From positions 1 to 64,000 of the forward strand of contig JAYUKX010000016.1 of the NCBI GenBank assembly GCA_043764095.1: a stretch of 64,000 nucleotides of DNA, read 5' to 3'. This DNA comes from M3007 sp043764095 (GTDB taxonomy: Bacteria > Bacteroidota > Bacteroidia > Chitinophagales > Saprospiraceae). The position numbers and the translations under genes are program-made. Below, piece by piece: positions 34,327 to 41,526 of this stretch (positions are counted from its first letter, which is position 1; the number at the start of each line of letters is the position of its first letter). Below the pieces are notes generated by a model. It saw only the letters and a program-made list of their open reading frames with translations. It did not search any database and was not told where the DNA came from.

Positions 34327-36762
34327 CTATCGAATTTCCCACTCATGTACCCCTCCGGAAACACCTTCTTGCCAAGTCATTTCCAGCCTTAGCGCAGTTG
34401 TTTTTATAGGCTCAAACTGAACTTCGCTCCAGCCATCTTTGGTAATTTGAAAACCCGTAGGCGTATAAACTGCTTTCCAAACACCATTTTCCAAGTATTT
34501 TAACGTCCAAGATTTGGGTATTCGACAACCACCCTGGATCGCTTCGTCGTCGAAGAAATAGACACGAGTTGTACCGATTTCTGCCATTTTACCGAAGTCG
34601 TATTGCAGCCAATCAGTTGTGCCAAATTTGGGCCACCAATGCACCAAAGTACTTTCATCGTCGGCTGAGTTTTTGGAGGTATATTGATCGGCTACGTTTT
34701 TCAGATCGCCTTTATAGCCCTCCGAAGCGGTTATTGTAGATAAATTAGCCAGTGTTGGTTGTGCAATTGCATTCACACCCTTCAAATTGTGTGGTAACCA
34801 AACCAACATATTGTCGCGTCCGCGATTGGCCCAAGCGTAGTAGGGAATAGCCTTGAGGGCGAGTTTTTGGAGGTCGGCTTGGTCGGGTGTAATTTTCTTT
34901 TGCACCAAAAAACCATTGAAGGCTAAGGTTTGCACTCCGCCAAGCAAATTTGGTTCAAAAACAGAAGAAAAAGTCACTGAATCGGGTACTAATAGGTTCA
35001 ATACGCGGTCGTCGGTTTGGTCTTTGCCTTCCAAGCAATAAATAAATGGGCCACGTTTTAGCGCAAAACGGTTGACATCGGCTTCCACTTTTGCATTTGC
35101 TTGTACGCGTTGGGTTTGCATGGGCAAATCGAGTTCTACCAAGTCACCTTTGTTCCATTTTCTATTGATAACCGCAAAGCCCTGTTCAAAAGTGGCTGGA
35201 AAAACCTTTCCATTGACTTTTAAGCTTATCGCATTACCCGAAAACTGGTAAAAACGGTATAAATCCAAGGGCGCAGCGTCGCCTTTTGCCCAACCGGGTA
35301 TGCGTATTTTTAAAGCAAATGAGTTGGGTTTAGCGGGATCAACGTAGATTTTAACCAAACCATTCCACGGAAAATCACTTACCTGCCGGATAGCAACCTT
35401 TACTTTTTGGCCTTTGGAGTTAGTATTTTCTATGACTGTTTGGCTGGCCGCAAATAAATTTATGTAGAGGTCATTGCCTTTTTTAGCGTAAAATAATTCG
35501 GGCAATGCTCCAAAAAAACGGGTAAGGTTGGGTGGACAACAAGCGCAGGTAAACCAGTCGGTGCGTGCTACGTTTTTACGACTTTCGAGCGGATTTGGAT
35601 AAAAATAGTGCGTCCCATCGAGCGAAAGACCTGCATTGAGGGCATTATACAGGGTTAACTCCATTATGTCCAAATAGCGGCTATCGCCAGTTAGTTGGAA
35701 CATTCGCCTTGTCCACATGACAAAAGAAATAGAGGAGCAGGTTTCGTTGTAAGCAGAATAATTGGGCAGGTCATAGCTACCGCCGAATCCTTCATTGCTG
35801 CCGGTAGCACCTACGCCTCCGGTGAGGTACATTTGGCTACCCACAATGTCTTCCCAAACAGCTTTCATGGCATCGTCATACTCGTGTGTGCCTGCATAGG
35901 CGGCCACATCAGCTACACCAGCAAACATGTACCCGAGGCGCACGGCATGGCCTACGGCAACGCGTTGATCGCGTACTTTTTGGTGGTTTTGGGCATATTC
36001 TTCACCATAGCCGCGGACATCAATAAAAAACTTGGCCAAATCGAGCCATTTTTTATCCTTTGTAGTTAGGTATAATTTGACTAAACCGAGTTCTATTTCT
36101 TGGTGACCAGGTGCTTTTACTAATTTTCCCGCACCAAAATCATTAGCAACGAGGTTGGCATTTTTCAAAGCGATATCGAGCAAATTACGTTTCCCTGTAG
36201 CCTCAAAATAGGCCACTGCTGCTTCATAAAGATGACCTGAGCAATACAGTTCATGGCTGAGTTTATCCTCGTTTTGCCAGCGAGGGCCGTCGAGCCAACT
36301 CAAATTTGCTATATTTTTATCGTTTTCGGAGGAATTACCGTTCTTTTTCTGCCGTTCAGTGATACTCCGCCATGTATAAAGGTAGCCGTCGGGTTCTTGA
36401 GCTATGCGTATTTTTTCCACTAAGGCATCTATCTCCGTTTCGAGTTTTTTATCGGGGTGTGTACGTAAGGCATTCGCTGCACCTTCTATGCTTTTATAAA
36501 CATCAGAATCATCAAAAGGAAAAACCGTGCAAATGCTACCGGGTACAGTTCCGGCGGCTACTTCAAAGTTTTTGATACGAAAAGTCTCCTCGTTTTTACG
36601 GAAAGTGGCAGGCACAGTGGCTTTTCGTACTGTTTCCATACGTGGTGCCCAAAATTTATCCTCTAACTTGACTTGGTGGAAAGGAATAGGCTGGATGGGA
36701 TAATCCTGTGCAGAGAGGTGTGCAGCCAAGGACATAAAGAGGAGGTAATAAGGTATTTTCAT
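34327..36762 (-). CDS. Beta-L-arabinofuranosidase, GH127, with C-terminal discoidin-like domain
   Basis: An 811-residue secreted protein (signal peptide ending LSAQD). Residues 20-640 form a GH127 (DUF1680) domain; the cysteine cluster TCACCPPNLTRFFGAL and an upstream YNETCSS glutamate/cysteine agree with the zinc-cysteine nucleophile arrangement of this family. The final 140 residues (FGTTDWLQYDFGKMAEIGTTRVYF-type) look like an F5/8-type carbohydrate-binding module. GH127 enzymes release beta-L-arabinofuranose, for example from hydroxyproline-linked glycans. Paired with GH51 it broadens arabinoside use. Confidence 0.92.
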   Translation of the reverse strand: MKIPYYLLFMSLAAHLSAQDYPIQPIPFHQVKLEDKFWAPRMETVRKATVPATFRKNEETFRIKNFEVAAGTVPGSICTVFPFDDSDVYKSIEGAANALRTHPDKKLETEIDALVEKIRIAQEPDGYLYTWRSITERQKKNGNSSENDKNIANLSWLDGPRWQNEDKLSHELYCSGHLYEAAVAYFEATGKRNLLDIALKNANLVANDFGAGKLVKAPGHQEIELGLVKLYLTTKDKKWLDLAKFFIDVRGYGEEYAQNHQKVRDQRVAVGHAVRLGYMFAGVADVAAYAGTHEYDDAMKAVWEDIVGSQMYLTGGVGATGSNEGFGGSYDLPNYSAYNETCSSISFVMWTRRMFQLTGDSRYLDIMELTLYNALNAGLSLDGTHYFYPNPLESRKNVARTDWFTCACCPPNLTRFFGALPELFYAKKGNDLYINLFAASQTVIENTNSKGQKVKVAIRQVSDFPWNGLVKIYVDPAKPNSFALKIRIPGWAKGDAAPLDLYRFYQFSGNAISLKVNGKVFPATFEQGFAVINRKWNKGDLVELDLPMQTQRVQANAKVEADVNRFALKRGPFIYCLEGKDQTDDRVLNLLVPDSVTFSSVFEPNLLGGVQTLAFNGFLVQKKITPDQADLQKLALKAIPYYAWANRGRDNMLVWLPHNLKGVNAIAQPTLANLSTITASEGYKGDLKNVADQYTSKNSADDESTLVHWWPKFGTTDWLQYDFGKMAEIGTTRVYFFDDEAIQGGCRIPKSWTLKYLENGVWKAVYTPTGFQITKDGWSEVQFEPIKTTALRLEMTWQEGVSGGVHEWEIR

Positions 36763-36834
36763 ATCAAATATATCTACAGTTAATGCTAGTTATTTCATGA
36801 AATATTTTCATATCCTTTTAGGTCTTCGTTATTT

Positions 36835-38469
36835 CTAATTATCCTTTTCAACAAACTCACCTAATGCCAAATACCGATTATACAAACTCCCATATACTTC
36901 AGTTTTTGTTGCATCTGGCATAAACGTCTCCTCAAAACCAGAACTCATGGCTTTTTGCGCCTCCGAAATGGATGAATAAAGCCCAGCTGCTGTTGCCGCA
37001 CAAATAGCAGCACCTAATGCGCAGGCCTGTTCTGATCTTACAATTTTGATGGGCATATTGAGGACATTAGATAGGGTTTGCATCACAAAAGGCGACTTTT
37101 TGGAAACACCACCAATACCAATTACTTGTCGAATAGGTACCCCTTCCGACTCGAAACGCTCTACGATACGTCGAGCACCAAAAGCGGTTGCTTCTACCAG
37201 TGCTTTAAACACACGGGGAGCATCAGAACCCAGATTCAAGCCGGAAATCGCGCCTTTTAAGTTATGGTTTGCATCGGGAGTGCGGCGACCATTGAACCAA
37301 TCGAGTGCAACGGGGTCGCTTTCTGAAACGGGCAATGCAGCGGCTTTTTGGGATAGAGCTGGAATAATTTTTTGCATTATTTTCTCGGCTTCTTTTTCCG
37401 ACAACAACTCCCTCAAAGGCCAAGCCAACAGGTTTTGAAACCAGGCATATACATCCCCAAAAGCCGATTGCCCTGCTTCCATACCCAACATACCAGGCAA
37501 AATGGAGCCATCCACCTGCCCACAAATACCTTTGATGAGTAAATGCCCCACTTCTTCATTGGGCGCAACGAGCATATCGCAGGTGGAAGTGCCCATCACG
37601 CGCACAAGTGCGTAAGGCTCAATAGTGGCGCCAACGGCACCCATGTGGGCATCGAAAGAACCTACTCCTATACTTCGACTACGCTCAGTACTCAAACCCA
37701 ATTTTTTTGCCCATTTTGGGGACAAATCCCCCATTTTTTCGTCAGCGGTATAGGTATTTCTGTACAATCGATCCCGCAAACCTGCCAAAAGAGGGTCGAG
37801 TTTGGTCAAGAAAGCCTCGCTGGGCAAACCTTCAAATTCTTCATGCCACATGGCTTTATGCCCGGCAGCACAGCGCGAACGCTTGAGGGTCAAGGGGTTG
37901 GTATCACCTGTGAGTTCAGCGGATATCCAATCGCAGTGTTCCACCCACGAAAACGCGGCTTTTCTGACTGCTTCATCTGCCCGAAGTGTATGCAAAATTT
38001 TTGCCCAAAACCATTCAGACGAGTATATACCTCCAACGTATTTGGTATAATCTATTTCCCAATGGTGTGCCAATTGGTTGATTTCGTTGGCCTCGCGGTT
38101 GCCCGTATGGTCTTTCCAAAGGATAAACATGGCATTCGGGTTTTCCGAAAATTCGGGGAGCAAGGCAAGCGGCGTACCTTGTGCATCTACGGCTACGGGT
38201 GTACTTCCCGTGGTATCTACCGAAATACCAACTACATTTTGAGCTACCTCCTTACCCGCTTTTTTCAGGGCTGCTTTAACGGAGGCTTCCAAACCTTCGA
38301 GGTAGTCGAGCGGGTGTTGGCGGAACTGTGAGGCCAAAGGATCGCAATAAAGCCCTTTTTTCCAGCGGGTGTAATAATGGACAGCGGTCGAAATTTCGCA
38401 GCCATTTTGGTCAACGATAAGCGCCCTGACGCTGTCGGTACCGTAGTCTATGCCGATGGTATAATTCAT
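36835..38469 (-). CDS. araB: Ribulokinase
   Basis: A 544-residue FGGY-family kinase matching AraB: IGIDYGTDSVRALIVD at the N-terminus, WKDHTGNREANEIN, the catalytic-Asp region GSFDAHMGAVGA, MGTSTCDML and the C-terminal IGIGGVSKKSPFVMQ. It phosphorylates L-ribulose. The segment GLSTERSRSIGVGS holds the peptide STERSRSI, which is encoded by a copy of a short dispersed repeat (37672-37691); the frame is intact and the site is at a surface-like linker, so activity is probably retained. Confidence 0.95.
   Translation of the reverse strand: MNYTIGIDYGTDSVRALIVDQNGCEISTAVHYYTRWKKGLYCDPLASQFRQHPLDYLEGLEASVKAALKKAGKEVAQNVVGISVDTTGSTPVAVDAQGTPLALLPEFSENPNAMFILWKDHTGNREANEINQLAHHWEIDYTKYVGGIYSSEWFWAKILHTLRADEAVRKAAFSWVEHCDWISAELTGDTNPLTLKRSRCAAGHKAMWHEEFEGLPSEAFLTKLDPLLAGLRDRLYRNTYTADEKMGDLSPKWAKKLGLSTERSRSIGVGSFDAHMGAVGATIEPYALVRVMGTSTCDMLVAPNEEVGHLLIKGICGQVDGSILPGMLGMEAGQSAFGDVYAWFQNLLAWPLRELLSEKEAEKIMQKIIPALSQKAAALPVSESDPVALDWFNGRRTPDANHNLKGAISGLNLGSDAPRVFKALVEATAFGARRIVERFESEGVPIRQVIGIGGVSKKSPFVMQTLSNVLNMPIKIVRSEQACALGAAICAATAAGLYSSISEAQKAMSSGFEETFMPDATKTEVYGSLYNRYLALGEFVEKDN
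37672..37691 (-). repeat. Copy of the short TGAGCG-TCGAAGT repeat inside araB
   Basis: The plus-strand bases ACTTCGACTACGCTCAGTAC match the repeat units clustered at 18312-18420. Read in frame on the minus strand it encodes part of STERSRSI. Confidence 0.7.
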
Positions 38470-38507
38470 GGATGTAATTTATTGTTATGGTTTATTACCT
38501 AATAATA

Positions 38508-39998
38508 CTACTTATACACCACCTCATTCCACCGCAATTCATTCTTAAATTGCCGCAACTCGGTCTTTGCATCAATCACCGTTAGTTCTATCCCAAACAT
38601 TTCTGCGAAATCTTCAAAATACTCGGTTGTCAGGTTTTGGCTGAACACAGTATGGTGCGCTCCGCCAGCATACATCCAAGCCGCACAAGCCGTGTTCATA
38701 TCGGGTAGTGGTTTCCAAAGGACACGCGCAACGGGCAATTTGGGCAAACTTTCCATCGGCGCAACGGCATCGACTTCATTGATTAAGAGTCGAAAACGAT
38801 TACCCAAATCGATCATGGAAGCATTCAGCGCAGGGCCTCCTGTGGCATCGAACACCAGCCGAACAGGATCGGCCTTGCCACCAATTCCGAGCGGATGGAT
38901 TTCACAACTTGGTTGATGACGAGCAATAGATGGACATATTTCGAGCATGTGTGCACCCAAAACCAAACGATTTTCGGGGTCAAAGTGGTAGGTATAATCC
39001 TCCATAAAGGAGTTGCCACCGGGCAAGCCACTTGCCATTACCTTAGATGCTCGCACCAAAGCGGCTGTTTTCCAATCACCTTCCGCACCAAAACCATATC
39101 CATCGGCCATAAGGCGTTGGGCTGCAATACCTGGTAACTGCACTAAGCCATGCAAATCCTCAAATGTGTCTGTGAAGCCCTTAAAACCGCCGTCTTCCAA
39201 AAAATGGCGCAACCCTATTTCGATACGGGCAGCTGCGCGGAGTGAGGAATGTGCTGTACCGTTTTTTCGGAGTTGGGCTTCGAGTTGATAGGTTTCGGCA
39301 TATTCAGCCACCAGTTTGTCCACAGATTTTTCTTCAGTGGCATCGATAAACTGTACCAAATCGCCTATGCCGTAGCCGTTGACTGAGTAGCCAAATTGCA
39401 TTTCAGCGGCTACTTTATCGCCCTCTGTCACGGCTACTTGCCGCATATTATCGCCCAATCGGGCAAATTTTGCACCTTGCCAATCGAACCGCGCTGCGGC
39501 TGCCCGTATCCATACGCTGAGCCGCTGGTGTACCTGCGGATCTTGCCAATGTCCCACTACTATTTTGCGGTTCAAACGCATACGCGACATCATAAAACCG
39601 AATTCGCGGTCGCCATGTGCAGATTGGTTGAGGTTCATAAAATCCATATCAATTTCACTCCAGGGAATGTCGCGGTTGTACTGCGTGTGCAAATGGCAGA
39701 GAGGTTTTTGCAGGCACTGCAGGCCGCGAATCCACATTTTAGCGGGCGAAAAAGTATGCATCCATGCCACTATACCAATGCAATTGGTATCTGTATTGGC
39801 TGCTTGGCAGATGTTGTAAATTTCGTCGGGCGTTTTCACCACTGGCTTGAAGGTAACCTGAACAGGTATTTTTTCGGACATACCCAAGGCATGCGCTATG
39901 GTAAGTGCGTGTTCGGCTACTGTTGCTAATACTGCTTCGCCGTAGAGATGCTGGCTGCCAGTGACAAACCAGACTTCGAGTTTTTTTAAGTCAAGCAT
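38508..39998 (-). CDS. araA: L-arabinose isomerase
   Basis: A 496-residue protein matching AraA over its length: VWFVTGSQHLYGEAVL, WMHTFSPAKMWIRGL, HLHTQYNRDIPW, DFMNLNQSAHGDREF, the metal-binding glutamates in FTDTFEDLHGL and FMEDYTYHF, and the late His in MLEICPSIARHQPSCEIHPLGIGG. It isomerises L-arabinose to L-ribulose, using manganese. It is second in the run, 35 nt after araR and 38 nt before araB. Confidence 0.96.
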   Translation of the reverse strand: MLDLKKLEVWFVTGSQHLYGEAVLATVAEHALTIAHALGMSEKIPVQVTFKPVVKTPDEIYNICQAANTDTNCIGIVAWMHTFSPAKMWIRGLQCLQKPLCHLHTQYNRDIPWSEIDMDFMNLNQSAHGDREFGFMMSRMRLNRKIVVGHWQDPQVHQRLSVWIRAAAARFDWQGAKFARLGDNMRQVAVTEGDKVAAEMQFGYSVNGYGIGDLVQFIDATEEKSVDKLVAEYAETYQLEAQLRKNGTAHSSLRAAARIEIGLRHFLEDGGFKGFTDTFEDLHGLVQLPGIAAQRLMADGYGFGAEGDWKTAALVRASKVMASGLPGGNSFMEDYTYHFDPENRLVLGAHMLEICPSIARHQPSCEIHPLGIGGKADPVRLVFDATGGPALNASMIDLGNRFRLLINEVDAVAPMESLPKLPVARVLWKPLPDMNTACAAWMYAGGAHHTVFSQNLTTEYFEDFAEMFGIELTVIDAKTELRQFKNELRWNEVVYK

Positions 39999-40033
39999 AT
40001 TTTATTGATACTTAAGCATTCTATTGTTGTACT

Positions 40034-40735
40034 TTAATCGATTCCCGGATGCGGCATAAAATGCCAGAAAGCGAAAAACTTATCTTTATATCGATCTTGA
40101 TTCAATTGGTATAAGGTTGCTTTTTTGGTTGCTGATTGCTCATACTTCTCTCCAGTATCCACCAAAAGCCCAGTTGAAAGGATTTTTCGACTAAAATTTC
40201 GACGGTCTAAGTTCATATCATAAATAGCTTCGTAGAGTTTTTGCAATTGGGGAATGGTAAATTTTTCTGGTAACAACTCAAAACCTAAAGGATGCAGCGC
40301 AGCTTTGTACCGGAGGTATTCTATTGCTTTTGTGACCATTTCGTCGTGGTCGAATATCAATTCAGGTTTTTCTTCAAGGCTTAACCATTGGGCATTGTGA
40401 GCATTTAACGCTTCTTGATCTTGGTTATTGATATTGATTAAAGCAAAAAAAACGACTGAAATGGTGCGTTCTACAGGGTCGCGGTCAATTTTTCCGGCTG
40501 TTGTGATGTGTTCGACAAAAATATTGTTCAATCCTGTAAGATCGAACAATATGCGTTCTGCTCCGGCCTCCAAATCCTCATTTTGGTGTAGAAACCCACC
40601 CATTAAGGACCAATTACCTTTTTCGGGTTCAAAATTCCTTTTGATTAACAATAATTTTATTGCTGTTCCATCAAAACCCATAATGATGCAATCAATGGCG
40701 ACTAAAATCCGAATAGCATCAGGGTATCTTTTCAT
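40034..40735 (-). CDS. araR: Nudix/winged-helix transcriptional regulator of arabinose use (AraR/NrtR family)
   Basis: A 233-residue protein: an N-terminal Nudix-fold sensor (about 1-140) and a winged-helix DNA-binding domain (about 150-233; FTIPQLQKLYEAIYD with DRRNFSRKIL as recognition helix). The Nudix box is degenerate (GGFLHQNEDLEAGAERILFDLTGL-type, catalytic Glu positions lost), as in regulators that bind an effector without hydrolysis. Bacteroidota use such regulators for arabinose genes, probably sensing L-arabinose or an intermediate. The ATG giving MKRYPDAIRI is preferred; a longer frame would read through a palindrome. It is the first gene of the run. Confidence 0.88.
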   Translation of the reverse strand: MKRYPDAIRILVAIDCIIMGFDGTAIKLLLIKRNFEPEKGNWSLMGGFLHQNEDLEAGAERILFDLTGLNNIFVEHITTAGKIDRDPVERTISVVFFALININNQDQEALNAHNAQWLSLEEKPELIFDHDEMVTKAIEYLRYKAALHPLGFELLPEKFTIPQLQKLYEAIYDMNLDRRNFSRKILSTGLLVDTGEKYEQSATKKATLYQLNQDRYKDKFFAFWHFMPHPGID

Positions 40736-40771
40736 TATTTTATTGTTGAAAATCTGATAAAATTGGCGTAT

Positions 40772-40795
40772 TGAGTGGATTTTACAGTCCACTCA
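40772..40795 (-). promoter_or_regulatory. Palindrome in the araR leader, candidate operator
   Basis: TGAGTGGA (40772-40779) and TCCACTCA (40788-40795) are perfect inverted repeats with 8 nt between. It lies between the predicted transcription start and the chosen araR ATG, where an autoregulatory operator or attenuating hairpin could act. Confidence 0.5.
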
Positions 40796-40818
40796 GATTT
40801 AAATATTGTTCTGCCGCA

Positions 40819-40850
40819 CAAATGTAGATTGTTTTTTTTAATTGTGTCAA
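40819..40850 (-). promoter_or_regulatory. Promoter of the araR-araABD run
   Basis: On the minus strand, TTG (40850-40848) and TACATTTG (40826-40819) are separated by 21 nt, matching the Bacteroidota promoter pattern. The spacing between downstream genes (35, 38, 72, 104, 49, 12 nt) allows a single transcript, although weaker internal promoters are possible. Confidence 0.6.
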
Positions 40851-41053
40851 TATTACACGATTTTTATAAAATAAATTTGATTCAATGATTTTCGAGCACC
40901 ATTGTTGTCGAGTCTTTCTTAATTCAAGTTAAGTATTGGGAATATGCTTACGGCTATCATTAGCAGCGGGAGAGATTTTTTAGGGAAAGATATGTATGTA
41001 GGAAGTTTTTTAAAAGGAAAATTGTCTCATTTGTTTTTAAAACTTAGAAGATT

Positions 41054-41215
41054 GGCCTTGATTTGTATTCAGATTGTTTCATTTGGCTAAAATTAAAAGA
41101 TTGTGTCAATTGGCCTTGATTTGTATTTAGATTGTGTCATTTGACTAAAATTAAAAAATTGTGCCAATTGGTTTTAAGTTATATTCAGATTGTGTCTTTC
41201 AATTTCGATACAGCA
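41054..41215. repeat. 58-bp tandem repeat, about 2.7 copies
   Basis: Units begin at about 41054, 41112 and 41170 (GGCCTTGATTTGTATT, again, then GGTTTTAAGTTATATT), each followed by CAGATTGT(G/T)TCATTTG and ACTAAAATTAAAA-like sequence. The first two copies match closely; the third is diverged. Confidence 0.75.
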
Positions 41216-41506
41216 AGTGGTTATCACGAATGTTTAAAATAAATGCAAAGTGTAGGTATATGGTTTCATATTCAGCAAAAGAGCCGACTATCGAGTACGG
41301 TTTGAATATTAAAACAAATTCAGTATTTAAACCGTATATTGAAAGAACGTTTTGTTTTGATAGTACAAAATTAGGCTTACCGATTTTAAGCGGAATACTT
41401 TTTTCTTAACTGTGCGCATTCGTCTGATAACTGTACGAGGCTTGCACAGTTGAGGCCCAAAACGGCACAGTTAGCAAATCGCATAAATCAAATACTTACT
41501 ATTTTT

Positions 41507-41514
41507 TACCTTTG
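41507..41514 (+). promoter_or_regulatory. -7 box of the sensor kinase gene
   Basis: TACCTTTG matches TAnnTTTG 12 nt before the ATG at 41527, which excludes the TTG overlapping the box as start codon. Confidence 0.5.
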
Positions 41515-41526
41515 TCGAATAAATAT

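Larger units (their letters stand above)
40793..41526. other. Gene-free divergent spacer between araR and the histidine kinase
   Basis: About 730 nt. It contains the araR promoter, a 58-bp tandem repeat (41054-41215) and several ATTGTGTCA-like words on the plus strand (40841, 41073 variant, 41100, 41131, 41189 variant). An 82-codon frame at 41161 runs through repeat sequence and has no protein-like features, so no gene is called. Confidence 0.5.

Noticed and set aside
41054..41215. CRISPR array
   Set aside because: The units are contiguous, with no unique spacers between them, and no cas genes are present; it is a plain tandem repeat.
41161..41409. 82-codon frame between the tandem repeat and the kinase
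   Set aside because: It starts within repeat DNA, has no recognisable motif and sits in an A/T-rich spacer.
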